This document shows positions 9,791 to 17,979 of a DNA stretch of 20,910 nt, in pieces; within the stretch, counting starts at the first letter, position 1, and every line of letters starts with the position of its first letter. The DNA comes from Haplomitrium mnioides (Eukaryota; Marchantiophyta; Haplomitriopsida; Calobryales). The notes beneath the pieces are model-generated. The model ran no database searches. It was not told the DNA's origin and saw nothing but the letters and a program-made list of their open reading frames with translations. A program made the position numbers and the translations under genes. The stretch spans positions 1 through 20,910 of the forward strand of contig JBNGIS010006617.1 in the NCBI GenBank assembly GCA_049999725.1, in the 5' to 3' direction.

Positions 9791-10151
9791 GGATTCGTGA
9801 AGTACGAAGTGGGTTTGGACCCTACTAAAGCCCGTTAACACTTGAGGAAGCGGAGTGTCCTTCGATCCTCGATGTCGTCATTGCTCACAAAGGTTGTTGC
9901 CCCCTCCTTTCTCTTCCTAATTCCTACTTGTGGCGCGCGGCCATCTGAAAGCTTACGCTGCAGCCCTTCCCTTACATGCGGTCCCTTCCAACTACTATCG
10001 ATTTTCGATCTCTGCCCTGCGTCTCTGGTCTTCCTCCTCTGGTCCCCGATCCTTCTTCACTTCCAAGGTCGCCTTTCTTTCCTCTTCTCGGTTGGATGCC
10101 TTCGATGAGCGCTCCATTCCTCCCTACTCGAGCCCCGATTCCTGTATCTCA

Positions 10152-10935
10152 ATGATGCTTGCAGGCTTCAGTCTGCTTTCTTCAAATTTTAGTGGTGCCT
10201 CCATTTATTGGCTGCCACATCTCCCTTCTCCTACTCCAAAGCGATCCCGCGAGCCCTTCTTTTGTCGACCTCCTTTCCTTCCCCACCATGGCCCAATTCC
10301 ACTCCTCAAATCCAAGTGATCCACTTTTACTCGCTGATTGGAGTTGATCCGTTGCTTCCGGGGTACTTTAACACTTACGAGAGAGGAATTGCTCCACTGC
10401 GACCTCCGATTCCACAAATTCTTCCTTAGTACCTCATGTCACCGGCTGACAATGGCACAACAGTGATCCTTTGCAACTAGTGCTTTTCTACGACCTGCAT
10501 CTTGTTTGACCTCCTTTCTAGCAACCTTTTTTCTCTCCTATGACCTATGGTTCTCCCTTAGAGCTGCAAGCTTCATTTATGTCATTTCTATCTAGTTTGT
10601 AGGGCCTTTGTAATTTTTGGTTTGCATGGCTTTCAAGGTCTACTCAAAGGGCTTTGATCTGCTTGTAAGACTTGAATTTGCTCATAAAGCTTTGATTTGC
10701 TTGTAAGGCTTAGGTTGGATCTATAGTTTTTAATGGGACTTTGTGTCAAGTCTATCATGATTCAGTGTTTTTTTTTAGTATTTTATATTTTTTTAGCGTT
10801 TCATTTTTTGACTATATTGAATGTTTGGAGAAGGCTAAGACTCATGTGGGATGATTGAAGTTTTATTGTGTAATAAGGCAAATGTAAACAACTGGCTTTT
10901 GGTGAGAAGTTATTCAAGTTCACACATCTCCAACC
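10152..10935. other. Unassigned stretch between LTR and NPC pseudogene
   Basis: No gene recognised. 10152-10440 is relatively GC-rich and resembles the adjoining LTR in composition, so the LTR may extend further than I placed it. From about 10560 the sequence is AT-rich. A short direct duplication with a 38-bp period begins at 10651 and 10689 (GCTTTGAT..GCTTGTAAG). The end could include a decayed intron or upstream exon of the NPC pseudogene, but no frame supports this. Confidence 0.4.
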
Positions 10936-11445
10936 ATGGAGCATGTTGTTTTTGACAAGTGGTTCGTAGTAGTGCTAGCTTATATGCATCCGAATGGATT
11001 TTTCATTCACTTAGCCACTTCCAACAAGGCTATGAGCAATATGAGGGCATAACTTATTACAAGACCTCTACAAAAAATTATTTTCAAGTACGTATCAAAG
11101 TTTCATCAATACCCAGCAAGCTTCAAGAAGCACACCAAGACTATGCAGTTGTAGAACAATGCTACTTTGAAAGTAAGGTTTTCCTCCCAACAATAATCAC
11201 CCATCCCATGATACTGTAGATGGGTAGAAGCTCATTAAGGAGGTGTATGAAATTTTACATGCTTAGCATGTTTCTCAATGGAAAGAGATGTTATTCATCA
11301 TCACTTACGATGAGCATGGTGGCTTCTACGATCATATGCCCACCTTTGTCTTTGGTGTTCTCAACCTAGATGGCTTGATAGGCCACACAAAATAGACTAG
11401 ATATTTGTCTCCCAATAGTTATGGTGTTTCATTGGATTAATAGGT
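10936..11445 (+). pseudogene. Non-specific phospholipase C (NPC) pseudogene fragment
   Basis: Plant NPC enzymes (phosphoesterase family PF04185) hydrolyse phosphatidylcholine and related lipids to diacylglycerol. Pieces in family order across three plus-strand frames: EHVVFDKWF and HPNGFFIHLATSNKAMSN from 10939; KYVSKFHQYPASFKKHTK from 11086; DYAVVEQCYFESKV from 11139; KLIKEVYEIL from 11228; [19 protein letters not shown] with the hallmark [10 protein letters not shown] at 11306-11335; then [10 protein letters not shown]. The intact family reads VFDRWFASVP, VVEQRYFD and [11 protein letters not shown] at these places. Damage: stops at 11050 (TAA), 11264 (TAG) and 11393 (TAG), at least three frame changes, and a missing segment after SNMR where the family has roughly 15-20 more residues. 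The N-terminal catalytic region and C-terminal exon are not found in the flanks. It is a non-functional fragment. Family identity is confident; the subgroup is not determined. Confidence 0.82.
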
Positions 11446-12259
11446 GCATAGGTTCTTCTTTCTCTTTCTTCTATTGTCTCTGTGTGAGTGGCTAGTGCCT
11501 TTGACTTCTGCACTAACTACCCTCACTGACATTAATATTCTTAGGGCAATTTGAACAATTGTTTTTGTTTGTGTAAATGGTTGTTGAGGTGCTCAAGAGA
11601 AAGAGATGGTAATTATAGGTTGTTCCCATGACAATGCATGCAACCAAAATCAGATTGTTGTGCTTGTAGATTATATTATATATTATATTCTTAACTCACT
11701 CTATTCTATTTCATTGGGAACAGATGAGGTTTCCTTTTAGCACTTGTCTCTTTTGCAAGCTAATTCTTGGCATAGATGGCCCCAAAATAGTCAACAATTG
11801 AATGTGTCAATCTTCTTGTCCAATCAGATAGCAAGTTTGGATGGATGAAAAAATATGGATATATGTTGAATTTTGATGAGAGTTAATACTATAATTTAAA
11901 TAGTTGGAAAATGATGGGTACAATTTGGATGGGACTTAAAAGGTACAAGAGTGCTACGTATAAGAATTTTGGGTTTTGCCCAAGGTATGGTTGTGAAAAT
12001 GTATAGAAGCTCAAAAGTAGTTATGGTTTTAAATAGTCCAATTTCTAAAAAAACAAATCTTAAAAGTTAGTATAGAAAATTAAATATAAATTAACTTTTT
12101 AGCCACCTTAGATGCTAAATAATCTAAGCTAGCTAACGTAAAGTTCATCCAATTTCAATTGTAATTTGCAATCAATACGTAAGGTTCAAGATATGTGTAA
12201 GCTTTACATAAACTTAGATTAGTTGACTTCTTAAAACTCGTGGATATCTTTAGTTGCCC
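11446..12259. other. Unassigned AT-rich stretch
   Basis: It follows directly after the NPC fragment and may include its decayed downstream intron and exon, but no residue block of that family is visible. All frames close often. I see no tandem structure or transposon ends here. Confidence 0.4.
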
Positions 12260-12970
12260 CTATGGGCATTGGCTTTAGATTTTTTGTTCAAAGTCCATCC
12301 GTGCAAGAGCTTCAACATTTTCTATGCAAATAGGCTTTAGAGTTCATGTTTGGAGTCTATTTGCACATAGGCATCAATAGTCCATATGCACATAGACATC
12401 AATAGTCTATGCTTGCATGGGATGTAGAGCTCTTGTTCGAAGTCTATGCGTACATGCGCTTCAACATTCCATACACATATAGGCTATAGCATTCCATGCG
12501 CGAATAGGGCTTAGAGTTCCTATTTGGAGTCCTTGTGAGCACATGCTTTAGCATTCCATACGCAAATAGACTTTAACATTCTATGCACGCATGGGCTTTA
12601 GCATTCTATGTGTGTAGGTTTAAACATTCCATACGCGCATAGGCTTTGTAGTTTATGTTCAAAGTCCATACATGCAAGGGCTTCAACATTCCATGCATGC
12701 ATATGCTTTAGAGTTCATGTTTAGAGTCCATTTGCACAAGATATTCAATAGTTCAGATGCGTATAAGCTTCAACAATCCATACAAGAATATGCTTTAGAG
12801 TTATTATTTGGAGTCCATGCAAGCATAGGCTTCCGCGTTCCATGTGCATATAGGTTTTAACATTCCATACATGCATAGACTTTAAAGCTCTTGATTGGAT
12901 TCCTTACATGCATGGGCTTTTGCGTTCCATCTGCGCATGAGCTTTAGCATTCTATGTGCACATAGAACAA
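12260..12970. repeat. Degenerate minisatellite with CATGCGCGCATAGG-like units
   Basis: Roughly two dozen units of the form CATTCCATRCGCRNATAG plus GCTTTAG, about 25 bp long. They alternate with longer units that insert a GAGTTCATGTTTGGAGTCCA segment. The core is near-palindromic (TATGCGCATA). Unit divergence is high, consistent with old age. The open frames at 12672-12860 and 12895-13143 follow the repeat and have no protein-like features. Confidence 0.8.
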
Positions 12971-13802
12971 CCGCTACTTTGAACCAGGAACCGCTACTGG
13001 GTTCCTGTTTCAATTGGCATTTGCAAAAACCAATTTCAAAATTTAGCATGCAAAATCATGAATTTAACGCTAGTAATATTCATTTGCAAAAGAAAGTAAT
13101 TTTATATATCAAAATCGCTTACTTTGAGTGCATAGTGCATTAAAAACAAATCTTCTTATAACATTTCACCAAAAATTGCTTTCATAATTTCATCTTTCAA
13201 AAGCATAAGCATTGCCAAACAAAATATATATAAACAAAACACAACATTTGTTGTTAAACATTTTTAAAACTAACAATGATTGCAAAAACTTGTAAATTTT
13301 ATAAAAACATTCAAATTTTATCAAAGATTTTTTGATGTAGAACCCTAAAGTGTTGGCGCAAGAGGATTGTTAAAGAAAAATTGTGAAAATAATGCACAAG
13401 CCTATGCACGCATAGGCAACTGAGGCCCAAATACAGGCACGCATTGTATGAAATATCCAAGCGTGCAAGAAGAACTACATCTAACTTGAGCTTGGAAAAT
13501 TGAGCTCATGAGCGCATGGACAACTAAAGTGAGAATAGACTATTGAGTAATTGGAAGTAGGGAATGCAAAAGGTTGTCTAAGAAGGAACAAAAAATGAAA
13601 AAGTAAAGTAATCTTCCATGCCAGCATAGACTTCATTACTAATTTAAAAAAAAAAACCCAACACGTTTTGTTCAAAAACCATTTTGCGCAACACATTGAA
13701 TTGTGATGAACATACTTAAATTGGATTGCGGGTGCAACAAGATTGAAACTCCAACAAATAAAATTTTGTAAAGAAAATACTTTAATATGTAGAAAAATTA
13801 CA
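12971..13802. other. Unassigned very AT-rich stretch
   Basis: Nothing coding is recognised. An isolated CCTATGCACGCATAGG palindrome at about 13401-13416 and a nearby CAGGCACGCATTG look like single units of the neighbouring minisatellite family. The segment lies downstream of the minus-strand methylase-like relic and could contain its 3' untranslated region. Confidence 0.4.
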
Positions 13803-14444
13803 TCACTCTGATGCTACAACTCTATCCTCTTCAGGAGGAATTGTCTCATCTAAGTCAACTGGATGAGAAGCTTCAGCATCTACAACCGCAAGAGAGTCCC
13901 TTCAAGACTTTCCAATCCTAGAGATGGCAACAAAATCGCCAGTAGCATCTGCAATACCAAGAGGAACAGGTTTCTTGTGGTAGGCATACACTATTTACGA
14001 TTTAGTCATGTCAGATGGCAAAGAAGCTATCGTCAAAACTCTCTAAGGAATGTAAATAAACTAACGTCTATCATATTACATAGCGATGCAATTTTGCATC
14101 AACTTCAAAGCACAAACAAGGCATGTGTTGGACCTAGAGCAAAGATCTAAGATCCAATCTTGCTCTATTGATAAATGGTCACTAAAAATTTTATAAAGAG
14201 CTTGGGACTTTTGATAAACATTCATATGAGCATCATCTCCTAGATGTTTTAGTTTAGCCAATACCGTAGGACAACTAAAGACACTCCGTATAATTTGTCG
14301 AGAATGACCACTCGCATCAGTAAGTTGGAAATTTAAAAGCCTCATGCTCCTGTTTCTCTCCTTTGTCTAGTAGCCTAAAGTCCAATACTTATAGGCGTGA
14401 GCAATTCTTGGACCACCGGAATGATGAATATTGCTTTTGTCCCC
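13803..14444 (-). pseudogene. Methylase-like gene relic, last exon
   Basis: Read from 14444 down to the TGA at 13803 this is one uninterrupted frame of about 214 codons with six internal stops (TAG at 14367, TAA at 14076, and four more below it). Most would become Gln or Arg with one C-to-T reversal. The block at about 14210-14080 resembles the C-terminal part of N4/N6 DNA methylases (PF01555 type): VYQKSQALYKIFSDHL, then DWILDLCSRSNTCLV, then ALKLMQNCIAM. In that family the order is a K-P-like helix, a D-x-F-x-G-S-G-T loop that binds S-adenosylmethionine, then G-R-N-x-I-x-x-E. Here the loop reads DLCSRSNT, so the glycines are lost. The first residues after the splice site include IHHSGGPRIAHAY. 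The tail is acidic (DLDETIPPEED). No DPPY motif lies in this exon. It may be a different SAM-dependent methyltransferase; the domain call rests on pattern recognition only. Confidence 0.58.
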
Positions 14445-14536
14445 CTAGATAGAAAAAAAAAATCATACACTTGAAGCAAAGTTTAGGAAAACAAAACAAG
14501 GTAAACTAGAAAACCAAAAAATCAAAAAAGAACTCA
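14445..14536 (-). other. Candidate 92-bp intron of the methylase-like relic
   Basis: The acceptor on the minus strand is a long T-run followed by CTATCTAG, ending at 14445. The donor side reads GTTGAG then TGAGTT at 14536, one G short of the consensus AG-GTGAGT, as if a base was lost. Removing it joins two open frames in phase 0. The size is normal for a short plant intron. Confidence 0.5.
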
Positions 14537-15018
14537 CTCAACGTCCTGGTCGATGGCACATCAAACCTTCAGAAGAGCATCTTTAATGATACCAAATTGT
14601 TACAAAGAATGTATTATCACAAAAGATCTAAAACCCAAAGTCGTAAATGCCATGAAAGAGGAAACCACATCAAAAATGTGATCTCTAGTAAAAGGTTCAG
14701 AATCATCCTCCTTTCAACTGATGAGCATTGGCCTCTCTGTGGACTTGGTAATATGCCACATTGAGTCCATCAACGAAGGACAATAAGTCTTTGTCTTTGT
14801 CTCTTAGAGCTCCATTAGTTGGAAGGGCAGCAACATCATTTTGCTACCTTGATTTCCACTCTCTAGCTTTCTGGCAATTAAGCAGAAAAGCAAGAGGGTA
14901 GGAAACAAGTGTTGGAACCTAGTCTTGATCATCTAGGGCTTCTTTGACCCCCGATCTTTTTCTCCCTTTTGTAGCTGCTGTTAATTTTTTTGCAAGCTGC
15001 CATTAAATGATTTGTCCC
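14537..15018 (-). pseudogene. Methylase-like gene relic, middle exon
   Basis: Read from about 15018 down to 14537, one frame runs for about 160 codons with six internal stops. A plausible acceptor precedes it (TTTTTTCTGTGTGCAAG on the minus strand, ending at 15019). Protein-like blocks include MLLPFQLMEL, MWHITKSTERPMLIS, and EDDSEPFTRDHIFDVVSSFM followed by FRSFVIIHSLQQFG-like residues with a stop before the QFG. In amino-methylases the region before the SAM-binding loop holds a D-P-P-Y motif; I do not see one here, so either it lies in a lost part or the protein is not an active amino-methylase. It shares strand, intron phase and type of decay with the exon at 13803-14444. I do not recognise a named domain in this exon. 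Confidence 0.45.
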
Positions 15019-15119
15019 CTTGCACACAGAAAAAATGTAAACAAATTAAAGGAGACAACAAAAAAACGACTACACTTTAGAGAGGAAGAGAATTTGAGCA
15101 AAGACCCAAGGGATTAAAC

Positions 15120-15440
15120 TAAGATTGACATTGAAGTCCATAAGCTCTTAGACTTCAATGTCCATGCACACATAGACTTCAATGTCTAGACGTAAGAGGA
15201 CTTTAATACCCTAACGCGCATGGACTTCAAATTCCATGCATTATTAGACTTTGAAGTCCATACGTGCATGGACATAGTGTCCAGGAGTGCAAGGACTTCA
15301 AGTCCATACGCGCAATAACTGCAATGTCTATGTACGCATGGGCATAGAAGTCTTGGCGCTTGGACTTTGAAGTCTAAGCGCCTAGGGACTTTGAAATCCA
15401 TATCTGTATGGAGCATGGACTTTGAAGTATAGGCGCAGCA
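15120..15440. repeat. Second minisatellite cluster (TCCATGCGCGCATGGACTT-like)
   Basis: About ten to twelve degenerate units alternate TCCATACGTGCATGGAC-like palindromic cores with GACTTTGAAGTC, which is itself nearly palindromic. The core matches the one at 12260-12970 but the linker differs. It lies between two exon-like parts of the methylase-like relic, so it may have grown inside an intron. Confidence 0.75.
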
Positions 15441-15481
15441 AATTCAATACATTCAATAACAAAACACAATTTACAACAAAT

Positions 15482-16145
15482 TCAATGCAACTCTAGAGAA
15501 ATAAATGTACAGTGGAAAAATAAAATTGCCAAAAGCTTCTCCAAACTGAAATAAAATACAGCCATCTTTGACTCCCAAGTGTGGAGAGGATACTCCTCTC
15601 TTGCTTCTTCCCAGCTGCTGCAATAAACTTCTAAGTAGAAACATTTCACTATAACTACCAAAACTTTATGTCTCTCTGCTTCGCGAAACATTTCTTCCAT
15701 CGAAAGCTCTCCAGCTTCCACACATTTTAAAATTGATATTTTTGCTTCGTTAGGAAGACCCTGAAGGGACCTCCAAGGTGTCCACTTCATGTCCTCTATT
15801 CTCAGTAATCCCTTGACCTTTGGCTTCTAGCCCTTTACTAAAAAAACAAATGTTTTGTTGTAAATCCTAGAGCTCACCACTTTGGAACGCCAACTTGAAC
15901 CAATTGTCTTGAGAAGTGATTGTCTTCTCAAGAGTCCACTTGAGCTTGATCTCCAAGATCTCCAACACTAGCTCTCTTTTTAATTTTTGGGATGACACCA
16001 TCCTAATCTTCACAAACCTCTGATGCTAATATTCGACATTCTAAATGGAGGTCATCTCCAACCTATATCTCTAGTCATAATTGTCATCAGTTGCAAAAAT
16101 ATGAGCCTCTGTTGGTATTAGACTCATGTAAGCATAGCAATTGGA
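15482..16145 (-). pseudogene. Upstream exon-like relic, probably N-terminal part of the methylase-like gene
   Basis: From about 16145 to 15482 one minus-strand frame stays readable for about 220 codons with five internal stops (all TAG, each one change from CAG or TGG). The last 102 codons are fully open. Blocks include CYAYMSLIPTEAHIFATDDN, KRELVLEILEIKLKWTLEKT, then KVKGLLRIEDMKWTPW, GLPNEAKISILKCVEAGELS and SWEEAREEYPLHTWE. The composition is that of a soluble helical protein: charged, Leu/Glu/Lys-rich. I do not recognise the domain. Strand, spacing and decay pattern match the two downstream exon-like relics, so I infer one gene with a minisatellite-bearing intron between them; it could instead be a separate gene. 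The exact exon ends are unknown, and the last residues near 15482-15530 may be intron. Confidence 0.45.
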
Positions 16146-16299
16146 AAGCAAAAGCATTGGTCAAATTATTCGCTCCGTATTTTGTAATAAGAAATGACCT
16201 TGCTGTAGTATTGTGATTGCTTCCTACAATCTCGTATCGATACTAGTCAGGGTTCCTTATATATATCAAACTCTTACTTATCATTCAGCCCACACTTGG

Positions 16300-16732
16300 T
16301 GTAATAGTATAAGCATAAGGTTGTGCTATGCATAAGAAAATAGAGAGGAGTGAAGGAAGTGGTAGTGAGTAACTTTTGGAGTTAAGATTGGATTACTTGC
16401 CTTTGAAGTCACTTTTGGTGGAGAGTCACTTTTAAGTTACTTGCATTTGAAGTCACTTTTGGTAGAGAGTAATTTTTAAAGATGAAATAAGAAGTGACTT
16501 GTAAGTGAAGAAAGAGGGATGACACCTCTTCTCTTGTATAAATGAAAGGCCTTCTTAGCCCCACTCTTTATTCTGGAGTTCCTCTCAAATCACTTGGGTT
16601 CTTTGGTTGCTTGGCTTTTTCTTGCACTCTTGGTCTTAGCTTGGACCTTGACTTGCTTTTGGTTGAAGAACTCTATTAGAGTTCACCATGAGTTCTTACT
16701 CATTTGGATTTAGTCTTTGAGATTCTTTTATA
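16300..16732 (+). repeat. 5' LTR of the chromovirus
   Basis: The start is fixed by the match to the 3' LTR edge at 20889. The end is inferred from the primer site at 16734; the terminal bases read TA rather than the usual CA. A 44-bp imperfect tandem duplication (16393-16436 and 16437-16480, both starting TTACTTGC) sits in U3, about 60 bp upstream of the TATA box. The length of 433 bp is normal for plant chromoviruses. Confidence 0.85.
16537..16543 (+). promoter_or_regulatory. LTR TATA box
   Basis: TATAAAT in the context TTGTATAAATGAAAGGCC, about 240 bp into the LTR. Transcription would start roughly 30 bp downstream, near 16570, defining the U3/R border. Confidence 0.65.
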
Positions 16733-16733
16733 T

Positions 16734-16748
16734 TGGTATCAGAGCCAT
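16734..16748 (+). other. Primer-binding site for tRNA-iMet
   Basis: TGGTATCAGAGCCA matches the complement of the 3' end of plant initiator tRNA-Met, the commonest primer of plant LTR elements. One base (T) separates it from the LTR end. Confidence 0.92.
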
Positions 16749-16770
16749 GGTTCTTTTTTGTGTGAGCTAT

Positions 16771-17480
16771 ATGGAGAGTCAAGAGGAGGTGATTCAAGCA
16801 ATGGAGCAATGACTTGAACATCTTTCATGCCTTTTAGAAGTGGGAATAAAAGAAAGAGCAATGTTTCGAAAAGAAAAGAGCTATGGGCGATTTCCAACGC
16901 CAAAAGCATATGATGGAAAGGTGACTTGTGGTGCTTGTGAGAACTTCATTTTTGATTGTGAACAATATTTTAAAGCTACAAACATTAGAGAGGATAGTCG
17001 GCAAATTCTATTTGCAACAAGCCAATTAGAAGGAGTTGTAAAGACTTGGTGGAGATATCTAATAGAGCAAGCACAACGTGGATTTGTTGCTCCTATTGTT
17101 TCTTGGCATGAGTTCAAAAAAGGAGTGATTTCAAGATTTAGGGTTGTAAATGCTTCAAAAGTAGTAAGAGGTCGATTGGCCGAATTGAAGTGACTTGGTA
17201 CAGTGAGAAGTTATATGACACATTTTAAAGATAAAATTATGCAAATTCTTGATATAAGAGAAGAAGAAGCACTAGACCGCTTTGTTTGGAGATTGAAGCC
17301 TTGCACGAGAATATAAGTTACTACGAAAGAGCCTACTCAATTAGAAGAAGCAATGCGTATGACGGAGCGTCATGACTCATTACTCATGGCTACAGAAGTT
17401 AGATCTCATCCTCAACCATTCGAACAACATTCTCAAAACCTTGCAAGCTCTAATAGAATTAAAATTCCGACAAGAATTCA
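16771..17480 (+). pseudogene. gag: Chromovirus gag, degenerate
   Basis: The ATG at 16771 (MESQEEVIQAMEQ) is the first after the primer site and in frame with all that follows. Stops interrupt the frame at 16810 (TGA), 17191 (TGA) and 17314 (TAA); no frameshift is needed. Residues about 45-150 look like the capsid-type Retrotrans_gag domain: PTPKAYDGKVTCGACENFIF, FATSQLEGVVKTWW, SWHEFKKGVISRF, then ALDRFVWRLKP. Gag assembles the particle around the RNA. The chain then passes within about 40 residues from RHDSLLMATEV into the protease; no CCHC zinc knuckle is found where chromoviruses usually carry one. That suggests an internal deletion of the nucleocapsid part, or a lineage without it. Confidence 0.85.
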
Positions 17481-17800
17481 AGGTACCTTGTTCTATCTTG
17501 ATGGTATGATCGAGGAGCACTCTTGTAGAATATTGGTCGATAGTAGGAGTTTTGAAAATTTTATGTCACTATGTTTTGCTAAGATAATCAAAGCAAAATA
17601 TAGACCTATCAAGGAGAGTGTTGTGACTATAGTTGATAGCCAAAAGCATGATGTGTTTTGCTCTCAAAGCCATTCCTTCTAAGGATTGGAAAAGAGTATA
17701 CAAAATCTATGCAATTTCTTTTTGCACCTGTAAAATATGACATCATTTTAGGATTGTCTTGGCTTGAAGAAATGTCCGCTCAATTTGATTGGGGAAAACG
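17481..17800 (+). pseudogene. Chromovirus protease region, degenerate
   Basis: An aspartic protease (retropepsin type) would cleave the polyprotein. The active-site region reads ILVDSRSFENF, with Asp at 17539, Ser at 17542 and Arg (AGG) at 17545 where the family has Gly (D-S/T-G). A single G-to-A change explains this and should inactivate it. The second hallmark, I-I-L-G-L-S-W-L, is at about 17742-17765. Between them a frame change falls at the TTTT run 17656-17659: the first frame runs into a TAA at 17680 while the next frame is open. The dimerising fold cannot be judged from sequence. Confidence 0.8.
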
Positions 17801-17979
17801 ACAAATTCAAGTTACCTTGCAAGGCAAAAAATTTCTTTTGGGGTGTTCGACACCATTGGTGAAGAAGCCTGAATTAGTTCAACATGTTAATTCAATGACG
17901 CAAGAATTTCTTATTTTTGCTGTTTGGATTAAGCCCATCATGGACTTGAGTAAAGAGGGGAGAAAAGGTGCGCCTACCT

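Larger units (their letters stand above)
2222..10151 (-). mobile_element. Gag-only LTR retrotransposon (TR-GAG-like), minus strand
   Basis: Two direct copies of a segment of about 3 kb (2222-5184 and 7189-10151) flank a 2 kb interior. Read on the minus strand the order is 5' LTR, primer-binding site at 7180-7163, gag from 6976 to 5210, a purine-containing tract, 3' LTR. No protease, reverse transcriptase, RNase H or integrase motif is visible in the interior, and there is no room for a pol gene between the end of gag and the 3' LTR. Known non-autonomous elements of this layout are called TR-GAG (terminal-repeat retrotransposons with a gag domain); related non-coding ones are LARDs. The element would need enzymes from an autonomous Gypsy relative. 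Over the first 330 bp the LTR copies differ at very roughly one site in ten, so it is old. I found no convincing target-site duplication between the flank left of 2222 and the flank right of 10151. The outer boundaries are uncertain by tens of bases. Confidence 0.8.
7189..10151 (-). repeat. 5' LTR of the gag-only element (right copy)
   Basis: This is the direct-repeat partner of 2222-5184. It lies next to the primer site, so it is the 5' LTR in element orientation and should carry the promoter; I could not place a convincing TATA box. It has fewer 24-bp units (about 5) and lacks one 273-bp dimer of the middle array, but has more 39-bp units (7). It also holds about 180 bp (9790-9990) with no clear counterpart in the other copy. 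Plus- and minus-strand ORFs inside it follow the tandem repeats and are not genes. Confidence 0.78.

Noticed and set aside
9455-9841. 128-codon minus-strand ORF with 13-residue repeats
   Set aside because: It is produced by the 39-bp array; opposite-strand frames are equally open, and the partner LTR has only three units.
2222-10151. Segmental tandem duplication instead of an LTR element
   Set aside because: A primer site starting TGGCGC sits at the inner edge of the right copy, and gag runs from it to the inner edge of the left copy, which is LTR-element architecture.
12260-12970. Possible CRISPR-like array
   Set aside because: Units are degenerate, spacers are not unique sequence of constant length, and the context is a plant genome with retrotransposons; it is a minisatellite.
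13863-14150. 95-codon plus-strand ORF
   Set aside because: It is antisense to the methylase-like exon, which has the recognisable motif and splice signals.
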